DNA of 64,000 nt, taken from the NCBI RefSeq assembly GCF_016595675.1, contig NZ_JAENJH010000002.1, forward strand, positions 496,001-560,000, read 5' to 3'. Every line of letters starts with the position of its first letter. The stretch's first letter is position 1. The translations under genes and the position numbers were made by a program. Shown one piece after another: positions 26,827 through 35,231 of the stretch. This DNA comes from Prauserella cavernicola. GTDB lineage: Bacteria; Actinomycetota; Actinomycetes; Mycobacteriales; Pseudonocardiaceae. Under the pieces are notes generated by a model. The model was not told where the DNA came from. It worked only from the letters and a program-made list of their open reading frames with translations, and ran no database searches.

Positions 26827-27321
26827 ATGAGAGGGCACCGACACTCCCGAGACAAGGCCGACGAGGCCGCCGGAAACGTCGAGCACGAGTCCGCGCTCAC
26901 GCCGAAAAAGGCGCGCAACGCCGTCAAAGTGGCCAAGGTGATCATCCCCGCCGCGGTCCCGGTGCTGGCCCCGATCGCCGTGCGCGCAGCGGGCGCGGCC
27001 CGCGACGCCTACGACCGCTACCAGGCGCACCGCATGGGCGTGAGCGTCGACCAGCTCAGTGAGTTCACGGGCAAGGGCGGCGCGTCACTCGCGCGCATCG
27101 CGGGCGCAGCGGAGGGCCTCACCCAGCTGCGCCGCTCACCGAAGGTCACCGACGAGGACCTGACGTTCGTCGAGCGCAGCCAGGGCACCCTGGAACAGCT
27201 CGCGGCGTCGGTGCGCGCGGCCGAGCACATGCCCTCCGCGCGTCGCAAGGCGGCTCATCGAGCCGTGGCGGCGGAGCTGGAACACATCGAGTCCCAGCTC
27301 CTGCACCGCCTCGGCATCTAG
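26827..27321 (+). CDS. Small conserved actinobacterial protein (possibly DUF6474)
   Basis: The 164-residue product has a basic N-terminus (HRHSRDKADEA), a hydrophobic, Ala/Pro/Val-rich segment (KVAKVIIPAAVPVLAPIAVRAAG, about 38-60) and a mostly helical C-half ending with a Leu-rich helix. I recall a family of this look as DUF6474, but I am not certain. The hydrophobic stretch contains prolines and may be a membrane-associated helix. Its ATG is 11 bases from the divergent start of the nuclease-like gene, with no ribosome site between, so translation is probably leaderless. It ends four bases from the convergent dioxygenase gene. Confidence 0.65.
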   Translation: MRGHRHSRDKADEAAGNVEHESALTPKKARNAVKVAKVIIPAAVPVLAPIAVRAAGAARDAYDRYQAHRMGVSVDQLSEFTGKGGASLARIAGAAEGLTQLRRSPKVTDEDLTFVERSQGTLEQLAASVRAAEHMPSARRKAAHRAVAAELEHIESQLLHRLGI

Positions 27322-27325
27322 CGCA

Positions 27326-28261
27326 CTAGAACGGGCGGTCGCCCGCGATGGCGACGCGCTCCGCGACCCTCGGGTGCGGGGTGTAGTCGTTCACCGCGTA
27401 GTGCTGCGTCGCGCGGTTGTCCCAGAACGCCACGGCGTTCTGGGTCCAGCGGAAGCGCACCTGGTACTCCGGCACGTGCGCCTGCGTGAACAGGTAGTGC
27501 AGCAGCTCGTCGCTCTCGGTCCGGTCGAGCCCCACGATGTGCGTGGTGAACGCCTGGTTCACGAACAGCGTCCGCCTGCCGGTCTCCGGGTGCTTGCGCA
27601 CCACTGGGTGCTCCATCGGCGGGAACTGCTCCTGCCAGCTCGCCAGCAGGGCCGGGTCGGAGAAGCGGTCGAAGCCGGGCAGGTAGTCGTGCACCGCGGT
27701 CAGCCCGTCGATTCGGGCCTTCACGTCGGCGGACAGGTTGTCGTATGCGGCGGCCATGTCGGCCCACATCGTGTCGCCGCCGACCGGCGGCACCGTGACC
27801 AGGCGCAGCACCGAACCCAGCGCCGGGTTCGGACGGAACGTCACGTCGGTGTGCCAGATGTTCTCGAAGCCCGGCATCGCGGCGCTGCGCTCGAACCTCG
27901 TCACCTCGTCGGTGTCACCGGCGGGGATGAACGGGTTGGTCTCCAGCTCGCCCCAGTTGCGCGCGAACGCTCGCTGCTGCTGCGGCGTGATGTCCTGGTC
28001 GCGGAAGAACACGACCTTCCACTCCAGCAGCGCGCGGTTCAGCTCGGCGCGCAGTTCCGGCGTGAGGGGCTCGGAGAGGTCCACGCCCTCGATCTCGGCG
28101 CCGATGACGCGCCCCAGCGGGCGCACGTCGAACAGCTCGTAGGGCGTGGAGGACTCCACCCCGTCGGGAAGCCGGTTCAGTACCCGGGGGCCTTCGAGAA
28201 TTCCACCGGCGGGCACCCGTGCTTCGCGCAGGATCGACCGATCAGACAATTCCAGAGTCAT
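27326..28261 (-). CDS. TauD/TfdA-family 2-oxoglutarate-dependent dioxygenase
   Basis: Non-haem Fe(II) enzyme that hydroxylates its substrate with O2 and 2-oxoglutarate. The 311 residues hold the metal triad: His137 and Asp139 (WHTDVTFRPNP) and distal His287 (WDNRATQHYAVNDY), followed by the 2-oxoglutarate-binding Arg near 298. The family includes taurine, alkylsulfate, aryloxyacid and trimethyl-amine (carnitine-type) oxygenases. It is downstream of the betaine-type uptake operon on the same strand after 152 bases, so a quaternary-amine or sulfonate substrate is plausible but unproven. The 5' leader is unusually AT-rich (TTAGTTTTAGACAG on the coding strand). Confidence 0.9.
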   Translation of the reverse strand: MTLELSDRSILREARVPAGGILEGPRVLNRLPDGVESSTPYELFDVRPLGRVIGAEIEGVDLSEPLTPELRAELNRALLEWKVVFFRDQDITPQQQRAFARNWGELETNPFIPAGDTDEVTRFERSAAMPGFENIWHTDVTFRPNPALGSVLRLVTVPPVGGDTMWADMAAAYDNLSADVKARIDGLTAVHDYLPGFDRFSDPALLASWQEQFPPMEHPVVRKHPETGRRTLFVNQAFTTHIVGLDRTESDELLHYLFTQAHVPEYQVRFRWTQNAVAFWDNRATQHYAVNDYTPHPRVAERVAIAGDRPF

Positions 28262-28413
28262 GGCGAACTAATTCCTTACTGTCTAAAACTAAATGGGATC
28301 CGGTAAGTGCCTCAACACGGCGGTGAGCCGAGGCGGCCGCGCCGCAGGAGCAAGGCAGAGATACCGGAGCGATCCCAGACAGCAGACATGTTCGCCATGA
28401 TTCCAGAAAAAGC

Positions 28414-29376
28414 TCAGCTGATGAAGCCCTTCTCGATCATCCAGTCGCGGGCCACCTGAGCGGGGTCCCGTCCGTCCACATCGACTTCCTTGTTCAACTC
28501 GATGATTTCGTCGTTGTTGAGGGCCTCGGTGATCGGCGCCATCACATCGGCGATCTGCGGGTGCTGCTCGAGGAAGTCCTCACGCATGGTCACCGACGCG
28601 TTGTACTGCGGGAAGAACCGCTTGTCGTCCTCGAGCACCCGCAGGTTCAGACCCGCGATGCGCCCGTCGGTGGTGAAGACCTCACCGAAGTTGCAGGTGC
28701 CGCTCGCCACGGCACTGTAGATCGCACCGGTGCCGAACGTCTTGGTGTTGGCCACGTCGAAGCCGTATGCCTTCTGCACACCCGGCATGCCGTCGGGCCT
28801 GCTCGCGAACTCCGTCTCCACGCAGAAGACACCCTGCTGCGGGTTCTCCTTCAGGAAGTTCGTCATGTCCGTGGTGGTCTTCAGGTTGTTCTTCTCAGCG
28901 AAGGCCTCGGTGGTCGCGAACGCGTAGGTGTTGTTGACCTGCGAGTACGGCAGCCACACGATGCCGTTCTGCTCGAGGTCGGCCTTGCGCACCGCCTCGT
29001 ACTGCTCGTCCTCCTGCGCCAACGGCTTGTCGTAGCCGAGGTAGGACAGCCAGCCCGTACCGGTGTACTCCCACTGCAGGTCGATCTGACCGTCGATCAA
29101 CGCGTAGCGCGAGCTGTTGGAGCCGTTGATGTTGGTCAGGTCGATGGCGTTGGCGCCTGCCGCCTCCAGGGCGAGCTCGGCGATGTAGCCCAGGACGATC
29201 TGCTCGGTGAAGTCCTTGGAGCCGACCGTGACGTCGACGCCCTCGAGTTCGGGCACCGGCTTGATCGAGCCCGGCTGCACCTCGAACGGCAGCGCGGCGT
29301 TGACGGTGAGCCCGCACGCCGACGTGGTGGCCATCAACAGCGCGGCACCGAGGACCGCGCGCATCTTGCGCCTCAT
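28414..29376 (-). CDS. Betaine/choline-type ABC transporter substrate-binding lipoprotein
   Basis: Extracytoplasmic receptor of an OpuC/ProU-type importer. The 320 residues begin with a lipoprotein signal whose lipobox is TSACG (Cys about 21), then the OpuAC fold (VGSKDFTEQIVLGYI, LQWEYTGTGWL, RVLEDDKRFFPQY). SKDFTEQ and EYTGTGW are typical of quaternary-ammonium binders such as OpuCC. It is the last gene of the five-gene uptake operon, overlapping the permease gene by four bases. Confidence 0.93.
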   Translation of the reverse strand: MRRKMRAVLGAALLMATTSACGLTVNAALPFEVQPGSIKPVPELEGVDVTVGSKDFTEQIVLGYIAELALEAAGANAIDLTNINGSNSSRYALIDGQIDLQWEYTGTGWLSYLGYDKPLAQEDEQYEAVRKADLEQNGIVWLPYSQVNNTYAFATTEAFAEKNNLKTTTDMTNFLKENPQQGVFCVETEFASRPDGMPGVQKAYGFDVANTKTFGTGAIYSAVASGTCNFGEVFTTDGRIAGLNLRVLEDDKRFFPQYNASVTMREDFLEQHPQIADVMAPITEALNNDEIIELNKEVDVDGRDPAQVARDWMIEKGFIS

Positions 29377-30152
29377 GACAGTCCCTTCGGTCCGAGGTAC
29401 TCCTCCAGCAGCGCGCCGATCCAGTCGATCAGCAGCGCGAGCCCGACGGCCAGCACCGCGCCGACCACGAGCACCGAGACGCGGTTGAGCTTGTAGCCGG
29501 TGTCGACGAGCTCACCGAGCCCCCCGCCGTTGACGAAGAACGCCAGCGTCGCCGTACCCACGGCCAGCACCAGCGACGTGCGCAGACCCGCGAGGATCAG
29601 CGGAACCGCCAGCGGCGCCTCGATGCGGAACAGCACGCCTCGCGACGACATGCCGATACCCCGGCCCGCGTCGACCAGCGCCGGATCGACCGACTGGATG
29701 CCCACGATCGTGTTCCGCAGCACCGGGAGCAGCGAGTAGAAGGCGATCGGCAGCGCGGCCGCCCACAGCCCGTCCCACTCCGTCCACAGGAAGAACAGCA
29801 CCAGCACACCCAGCGCGGGTGCCGCCTGGCCGATGTTGGCGATGCCGATGAAGATCGGCGCGACCGGCTTGGCCCACGAGCGCGTGAGCACCATGCCCAG
29901 CGGGACGCCGATGCCGACCACGATCGCCGCGACGACGACCGTGATCAGCACGTGCTCCCACGTCTTGGCGAGCAGCACGCTCGCCTGGATGGACTCGGCC
30001 TCGATGCTGTCGTTGCTGCGGGTGAACGCCCACAGCAGCACCAGCCCGACGATCACCAGTACCGCGACCGGCTGGGCGAGCAGCCGAACCCGGTCCGCGC
30101 GACGCGAGCCTGACTCCGTCGAGAAGCCCTGGACCTTCGTCGTACTGCTCAC
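29373..30152 (-). CDS. ABC transporter permease, OpuC/ProW type (first of two)
   Basis: Membrane channel subunit of the betaine-type importer. The 259 residues have an N-terminal cytoplasmic segment, about six membrane helices and the EAA loop (DAGRGIGMSSRGVLFRIEAPLAVPLILAGLRT, about 155-185) that contacts the ATPase. It overlaps the ATPase gene and the binding-protein gene by four bases each. The other permease is at 31302, the usual two-permease layout of OpuC/OpuB systems. Confidence 0.92.
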   Translation of the reverse strand: MSSTTKVQGFSTESGSRRADRVRLLAQPVAVLVIVGLVLLWAFTRSNDSIEAESIQASVLLAKTWEHVLITVVVAAIVVGIGVPLGMVLTRSWAKPVAPIFIGIANIGQAAPALGVLVLFFLWTEWDGLWAAALPIAFYSLLPVLRNTIVGIQSVDPALVDAGRGIGMSSRGVLFRIEAPLAVPLILAGLRTSLVLAVGTATLAFFVNGGGLGELVDTGYKLNRVSVLVVGAVLAVGLALLIDWIGALLEEYLGPKGLS

Positions 30153-31309
30153 GAGGCTGCGCTCCCCGCGTCGTGCTCGTCGCGCAGCTGCTGGATCGTG
30201 TTGGTCACCGTCTCGATGTCGATGGTGCCGACGTACTCGCCGCGCGAACCCGTCACCACGGCGTTGCCGCCCTCGGACAGGATCGCCTCCAGCGCGTCCT
30301 GCAGCGTGGACTGCGTGCTCACGTTGTCGCCGACCGGCCGGCCGACCGTGGCGAGCGAGCTCGCGGTCGACAGGTCACGCACGTGCACCCAGCGCTGCGG
30401 GCGACGCCGCGCGTCCAGCACGAGCGCGTAGGTCTTGCCCTGCTCGCTCATCTGCTTGCGCAGTTCCGCGGGCGAGCTGTCCGGGGCGACGACCGTGAGC
30501 GCGTTGTCGTGGTAGTTGACATCGCGCACCCGCAGCAGCGTGAGCTGCTTGAGGGAGGCACCCGCACCCACGAATCCGGCCACCATGTCGTTGGCCGGGT
30601 TGGCGAGGATCGCCTCCGGGGTGTCGAACTGCTGGATCGTCGACTGGTCACCCAGCACGGCGATCTTGTCGCCGAGCTTCACGGCCTCGTCGAAGTCGTG
30701 GGTGACGAAGACGATCGTCTTGCGCAGCTCCAGCTGCAGGCGGAGCAGCTCGTCCTGCAGGTTGCCTCGCGTGATGGGGTCGACCGCACCGAACGGCTCG
30801 TCCATCAGCAGCACCGGCGGGTCGGCGGCGAGTGCCCTCGCCACGCCGACGCGCTGCTGCTGGCCACCGGAGAGCTGCCGGGGGAAGCGGTCGCGGTAGA
30901 CGCTCGGGTCGAGGCCGACGAGGTCCATCATCTCGTCGACCCTGTCGCCGATCTTCTTCTTCTCCCAGTCGAGCAGCCCCGGCACCACCGCGATGTTCTG
31001 CGCCACGGTGAAGTGCGGGAACAGGCCCGCCTGCTGGATCGCGTACCCGACCTTGCGGCGGAGGGCGTCGGCGTTGAGCTTGAGCGTGTCCTCACCGCCG
31101 ATCGTGATCGTGCCCGAAGTGGGCTCGATCAGGCGGTTGATCATCCGCATGGTCGTGGTCTTGCCACATCCCGAGGGGCCGACGAAGATCACGATCTTGC
31201 CGGCCGGGATCGTCATGTTGAAGTCCTTCACCGCCGGCTCCCCGGTTCCCGGGTAGCGCTTGGTGACGTTCTCCAGCTGAATCTCTGCGCCACTGACGGT
31301 CTCAGCCAC
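30149..31309 (-). CDS. ABC transporter ATPase with CBS domains, OpuCA/ProV type
   Basis: Energises the betaine-type importer. The 386 residues have Walker A GPSGCGKTT, the signature LSGGQQQR, Walker B VLLMDEPFGAVD and the switch His in VTHDFDEA, then a C-terminal pair of CBS modules (about 255-375). In OpuA-type systems the CBS pair senses ionic strength and gates transport, so this importer is likely osmotically controlled at the protein level. It overlaps the downstream permease by four and the upstream permease by eight bases. Confidence 0.95.
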   Translation of the reverse strand: MAETVSGAEIQLENVTKRYPGTGEPAVKDFNMTIPAGKIVIFVGPSGCGKTTTMRMINRLIEPTSGTITIGGEDTLKLNADALRRKVGYAIQQAGLFPHFTVAQNIAVVPGLLDWEKKKIGDRVDEMMDLVGLDPSVYRDRFPRQLSGGQQQRVGVARALAADPPVLLMDEPFGAVDPITRGNLQDELLRLQLELRKTIVFVTHDFDEAVKLGDKIAVLGDQSTIQQFDTPEAILANPANDMVAGFVGAGASLKQLTLLRVRDVNYHDNALTVVAPDSSPAELRKQMSEQGKTYALVLDARRRPQRWVHVRDLSTASSLATVGRPVGDNVSTQSTLQDALEAILSEGGNAVVTGSRGEYVGTIDIETVTNTIQQLRDEHDAGSAAS

Positions 31310-31949
31310 GGATACCCCTCGAGATGGTGAAGCGAGCGATCAGGAAATACACGCCCTCAAGAAGCAGGGCGAGGATGACGACACCGAGCGTGCCGGCGAG
31401 CGCCTGGTTGGTCGCGTTGGCGCTGCCGGCACGCGTCAGGCCCGAGAAGACCTCGCTGCCCAGGCCGGGACCCTTGGCGTAGGCCGCGATCACCGCGATG
31501 CCCATGAGCATCTGGGTGGAAACGCGCATCCCAGCAAGGATCGCCGGCCAGGCGAGTCGTAGCTCGACCCTCGTCAGCACGGAGACCCGGTTCATCCCGA
31601 TGCCCTTGGCGGCGTCGGAGATGGCCGGATCCACGCCGGCGAGGCCGACGATCGTGTTGCGCGTGATCGGCAACAGTGCGTAGAGCACCAGCGCGATCAC
31701 GGTGGGCACGGCACCCAGTCCGAAGACGGGGATGAGCAGGCCCAGCAACGCGAACGACGGAATGGTGAGGATCGTGCTGGCCAGAGCCGTCGCCACGGCG
31801 GAGCCGATCGGGCTGCGGTACACCGCAACGCCGATCAGCACGCCGATGACGGCGGCGATGAGCGTGGACTGCACGACCTCGCTGACGTGCAGCCACGCTT
31901 GCAGGGACAGCCGATCCCACCGATCGGCTACGTAGTCGAGGAGATTCAC
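31302..31949 (-). CDS. ABC transporter permease, OpuC/ProZ type (second of two)
   Basis: Second channel subunit of the importer: 215 residues, about five to six membrane helices and the EAA loop (DAAKGIGMNRVSVLTRVELRLAWPAILAGMR). It overlaps the BCCT gene by four bases upstream and the ATPase gene by eight bases downstream, so all five transport genes are one coupled unit. Confidence 0.92.
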   Translation of the reverse strand: MNLLDYVADRWDRLSLQAWLHVSEVVQSTLIAAVIGVLIGVAVYRSPIGSAVATALASTILTIPSFALLGLLIPVFGLGAVPTVIALVLYALLPITRNTIVGLAGVDPAISDAAKGIGMNRVSVLTRVELRLAWPAILAGMRVSTQMLMGIAVIAAYAKGPGLGSEVFSGLTRAGSANATNQALAGTLGVVILALLLEGVYFLIARFTISRGIRG

Positions 31950-33694
31950 GGCCTGCGGCTCCGGAACGGACGTCGACGGAGCTTCGGCTGCTCAGCAGCC
32001 CGCTCCTCGTGCATCTCTTCGAGCGATCGCATCATCTCGTCCTCCCTGATCACGAGGGGGTCGTGCCGCAGATCGCGGAACAGCGCGACACACAACGCCA
32101 CCATCACGAACACGAATGGCACCGCCACCAGGATCGTCAGGTTTTGCAGACCTGTGAGTCCGCTGTCCCCTCCGACCAGGAGCATCACGGCTGCCACCGC
32201 ACCGGTGAGCACACCCCAGAAGATGACCACGCCCTTCTTGGGCTCCACGGAGCCTCGTTGCGAGAGCGTGCCCATCACGACAGACGCGGCGTCCGCGCCC
32301 GACACGAAGAAGATCGACACCAGGAGCATCACGAGCACGGCGATCGGAATGAACCACGGCAGGTGCTGCAGCAGTTCGAACGTCGCCGCTTCCTCGCCAC
32401 CCGCACCGGCGATGTCCACACCGTTGCGTTGCTGGTCGATGGCGGCGCCACCGAAGATCGCGAACCAGACCAGGCTGACCACACTCGGCACCGCGATGAC
32501 GCCGATGATGAACTGCCGGATCGAGCGGCCACGCGAGATGCGGGCGATGAACATGCCGACGAAGGGCGTCCAGGAGATCCACCAGGCCCAGTAGAAGACG
32601 GTCCAGCCGCCCAACCAGGTCTGCATCTCCTCGCCACCGGTCACACCACTGCGGCCCGACATCTCCGCGAGCTCGCGGAAGTAGTCGCCGATGGCATTGG
32701 GCACGAGGTTGAGGATCAGCACCGTCGGGCCGACGACCAGCACGAACAGCGCGAGCACCGCCGCGAGCACCATGTTGATGTTGGACAGCCACTGGATGCC
32801 CTTGGCGACACCGGAGACGGCCGAGGCGATGAACGCCACGGTCAGCAGCGCGATGATGCCGACCAGCAGGCCGGTGCCCGGGTTGTCGATCCAGTCGACA
32901 GCGGCCATGCCACCGCCGACCTGCAGCGCACCGAGACCCAGCGATGCGGCGGAGCCGAACAGCGTCGCGAAGATGGCCATGACGTCGATGGCCTTGCCCA
33001 GCGGGCCCTCACTGCGCGACTTGCCGATGAGCGGAGCGAACACCGCACTGATCAGCTGCGAACGGCCGCGGCGGAAGGTGCTGTAGGCGATGGCCAGACC
33101 GACGACCGCGTAGATCGCCCACGGGTGGACGGTCCAGTGGAACAGCGTCGTGGCCATAGCGGTGTGCACGGCCTCGTCGGAGAGCGGCGCGGCGCTACCG
33201 GGAGGCGGGCTCGCGAGGTGCGAGACCGGCTCGTAGACACCGAAGAACATCAGGCCGATGCCCATACCGGCGCTGAACATCATGGCGATCCACGATGACG
33301 TCCGGAACTCGGGCTTCTCGTCGTCCTTGCCCAGCCGGATCCGGCCGTAACGGCTGATCGCGATACAGACCGCGAAGATCACGAAACCGCTGGCGGTGAG
33401 CACGAAGGCCCAGCCGCCGTAAGGGATGACCGCCTCGTTCAGCAACGTGCTCGACACGTCGGCGAGGCTGGTCGGTGAAAGAACTCCCCAGATCACGATA
33501 ACGAGTGCCAGAGCCGCGGCGATACCGAAGACGAGGCGGTCTGTGCTCGCCGGCTTGTCAGCGGCGACGACGGGAGGCACGTGCTCGTCGGGATCCGGCG
33601 TTGCGGCGGCGGCGCCGGTTTCCTCCGGCGCGTCTGCCGGATCTTCCACCGCCGTTCCAGCTGTCACCCTGTCTTCTTCAGAGTCTTCAGACAT
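31946..33694 (-). CDS. BCCT-family betaine/carnitine/choline transporter
   Basis: Sodium- or proton-coupled uptake of quaternary amines. The 582 residues have a hydrophilic acidic N-tail (about 1-50), about twelve membrane helices and the family signatures GMGIGLMFFGVYEPVSHL and WTVFYWAWWISWTPFVGMFIARISRGR (tryptophan box of the substrate site), with a charged C-tail that may act in osmosensing as in BetP. I chose the ATG two codons inside a possible GTG, because GGAGG then has a normal nine-base spacing instead of three. That GGAGG lies in a hairpin (see the leader entry), which would limit translation. First gene of the five-gene osmolyte uptake operon. Confidence 0.93.
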   Translation of the reverse strand: MSEDSEEDRVTAGTAVEDPADAPEETGAAAATPDPDEHVPPVVAADKPASTDRLVFGIAAALALVIVIWGVLSPTSLADVSSTLLNEAVIPYGGWAFVLTASGFVIFAVCIAISRYGRIRLGKDDEKPEFRTSSWIAMMFSAGMGIGLMFFGVYEPVSHLASPPPGSAAPLSDEAVHTAMATTLFHWTVHPWAIYAVVGLAIAYSTFRRGRSQLISAVFAPLIGKSRSEGPLGKAIDVMAIFATLFGSAASLGLGALQVGGGMAAVDWIDNPGTGLLVGIIALLTVAFIASAVSGVAKGIQWLSNINMVLAAVLALFVLVVGPTVLILNLVPNAIGDYFRELAEMSGRSGVTGGEEMQTWLGGWTVFYWAWWISWTPFVGMFIARISRGRSIRQFIIGVIAVPSVVSLVWFAIFGGAAIDQQRNGVDIAGAGGEEAATFELLQHLPWFIPIAVLVMLLVSIFFVSGADAASVVMGTLSQRGSVEPKKGVVIFWGVLTGAVAAVMLLVGGDSGLTGLQNLTILVAVPFVFVMVALCVALFRDLRHDPLVIREDEMMRSLEEMHEERAAEQPKLRRRPFRSRRP

Positions 33695-33729
33695 ATGCAC
33701 GCACCTCCGTTGGAGGCGCGGCCTCCTTT
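33695..33729 (-). promoter_or_regulatory. Leader of the BCCT gene with two mutually exclusive hairpins over the ribosome site
   Basis: Read on the minus strand: element 1 GGAGGC (33726-33721), then CGC, element 2 GCCTCC (33717-33712), then AAC, element 3 GGAGG (33708-33704), which is the ribosome site for the ATG at 33694. Element 2 can pair with element 1 (six pairs, three-base loop) or with element 3; the second hairpin extends through 33720/33700 to nine pairs including one G-U and hides the ribosome site. This is the layout of a translational on/off switch. No ligand-binding aptamer is recognised. Sequence complementarity is certain; the regulatory role is inferred. Confidence 0.5.
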
Positions 33730-33736
33730 CGTACCC

Positions 33737-33756
33737 GTTAACCCGACCGGGTTAAC
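33737..33756. promoter_or_regulatory. Perfect 9-2-9 palindrome upstream of the osmolyte uptake operon
   Basis: Arms GTTAACCCG and CGGGTTAAC around AC, 43 bases before the BCCT start codon, in a spot where an operator would overlap the promoter. The size suits a homodimeric TetR-, GntR- or MarR-type repressor. A second, shorter inverted repeat (GGCAA-ACG-TTGCC, 33769-33781) lies just upstream. No dedicated regulator gene is adjacent, so the binding protein is unknown. Confidence 0.55.
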
Positions 33757-33948
33757 ACCCTAGGCCCTGGCAAACGTTGCCCAGTCACTGCCGGTGCACC
33801 CCCGGGGCCTTCGATGTGGACATACCGTTGCCTATCCAGCAGAAATCAGCAACAAGAGATGCACGAAACGTTGCGAAGTTTCGACAATCGCAATACAGCG
33901 CCCGGGGAGTGCGACAGCCCGCCGGTCAGCTTCCCATACCCTGTGCGA

Positions 33949-34473
33949 GTGAGCAGCTCATCGCCATCTCGCGCAGCGTTACCGACCGCGCGCGGCGTTC
34001 TGCTCGCCACCTCATCGGCGGCATTGGCGATCAGTGCGCACGGCAGCGCCGACGGTGAATTCCCGCACCTCACGACCACAATTCTGCTGACAGCGGTGAT
34101 CGGCTGGGCGGCCACGGCTGCCGCAGATCGCACGCGTGGCGTGGCCGGGGTCCTGCTCGTGCTCGGCAGTGCGCAACTGGCGATGCACCTGGTGCTCACC
34201 GAGCTCTCCGACCACGCGGCAGGCGGCATGGGCATGACGCTCGCGCACGTCGTGGCCACCGTGGTCACCGCACTGCTGCTCGCTCACGCGGAGTCGATGC
34301 TGCTGGCCGCGGTGGCGACGCTGTACCTGTTTTTGCCGCTGGTGTGGTCCGCGCCTCCGGTGCCTTCGGCCACACCTGGTCGCACGGTGGTGCGTCCCGC
34401 GGGCGGGGTCGCGTTCGCGGAGGTGCTCCTGCGCCGGGTTCACGGCAGGCGCGGGCCGCCCGTTCTGTCCTGA
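33949..34473 (+). CDS. Small polytopic membrane protein at the head of a copper-type module
   Basis: Not a named family that I recognise. About 174 residues with five hydrophobic segments, and loops that carry His and Met (SAHGSADGEFPH, LSDHAAGGMGMTLAH), which would suit metal binding. It precedes ycnI by 53 bases on the same strand. Two in-frame GTG codons (33943 and 33949) are possible starts and neither has a ribosome site; CATACC 10-15 bases upstream could be a -10 element of a leaderless message. The role in copper handling is inferred only from the YcnI-CopC-CopD neighbours. Confidence 0.65.
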   Translation: MSSSSPSRAALPTARGVLLATSSAALAISAHGSADGEFPHLTTTILLTAVIGWAATAAADRTRGVAGVLLVLGSAQLAMHLVLTELSDHAAGGMGMTLAHVVATVVTALLLAHAESMLLAAVATLYLFLPLVWSAPPVPSATPGRTVVRPAGGVAFAEVLLRRVHGRRGPPVLS

Positions 34474-34526
34474 ACAGCCGATTCGAAGTCCTCGAAGGAC
34501 CACTTCATTCAGGAGAGAACACCCCA

Positions 34527-35231
34527 ATGTCGACACATCAATTCTTCCGGCGCGCCCTCGTGCTCTCGGCGACGCTCGGCGCCACCGGTCTCATGACGGC
34601 AGGCGTCGCGTCCGCGCACGTCACCGCCGACGTCTACGGCAGCCAGCCGGAGAAGGGCGGCTACGGCTCCGTCGTGCTCCGCGTGCCCAACGAAGAGGAG
34701 CAGGCAGGCACAGTCAAGGTCGAGGTCACCATCCCGGCCGACTACGCGATCAGCTCCGCGCGCACCAAACCCGTGCCCGGCTGGACCGCCGAGGTCACCA
34801 AGCAGGACGTGGTCAGCAAGATCACCTGGACCGCGGAGCGCGGCAGCGAGATCCCGGCAGGAACCACCTCCTACCAGGAGTTCTCGTTCACGGCGGGACC
34901 GCTGCCCGAGGACGTGGACACGCTCGTGCTGGCCACCGCGCAGACCTACTCGGACGGCACGGTCTCGAACTGGAACGAGGAGCCACAGGGCGGCGAGGAG
35001 CCGGACAGCCCGGCTCCCACGGTCGAACTGGCCGAGTCCTCCGGCGGCGGACACGGGCACGGCGCCGAGCACGCGTCGGCCGAGTCCGCCGAGGCCGAGG
35101 ACACGGCGGCGGCGTCCTCCAGCGACGACACCGCCCGGTGGCTCGGCGGAGCCGGACTCGCCGTCGGCGCGCTCGGCCTCGGCGTCGGCGCGGGCGCCAT
35201 CATCGTCGCTCGCAAGAGGACGCGGTCGTGA
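34527..35231 (+). CDS. YcnI-family (DUF1775) copper-type exported protein
   Basis: The 234 residues have a Sec signal peptide ending ASA, so the mature protein starts His-Val-Thr; an N-terminal histidine is the copper ligand in YcnI/DUF1775 proteins. The DUF1775 domain follows (VVLRVPNEEEQAGTVKVEV, to about 150), then a His/Glu/Ala-rich linker (GGGHGHGAEHAS) that could bind metal, one C-terminal membrane helix and a basic tail. AGGAG is ten bases before the ATG. The stop overlaps the CopC gene start by four bases (GTGA). Confidence 0.9.
   Translation: MSTHQFFRRALVLSATLGATGLMTAGVASAHVTADVYGSQPEKGGYGSVVLRVPNEEEQAGTVKVEVTIPADYAISSARTKPVPGWTAEVTKQDVVSKITWTAERGSEIPAGTTSYQEFSFTAGPLPEDVDTLVLATAQTYSDGTVSNWNEEPQGGEEPDSPAPTVELAESSGGGHGHGAEHASAESAEAEDTAAASSSDDTARWLGGAGLAVGALGLGVGAGAIIVARKRTRS

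Noticed and set aside
28260-28399. 9-bp inverted repeat GTTCGCCAT flanking the dioxygenase leader
   Set aside because: Arms are 122 bases apart and one includes the start codon; chance match is likely.
33698-33729. Short leader peptide in front of the BCCT gene
   Set aside because: A five-codon frame from a GTG inside GGAGGTG ends at TGA, but its spacing to the upstream GGAGG is about 17 bases, too far for initiation.
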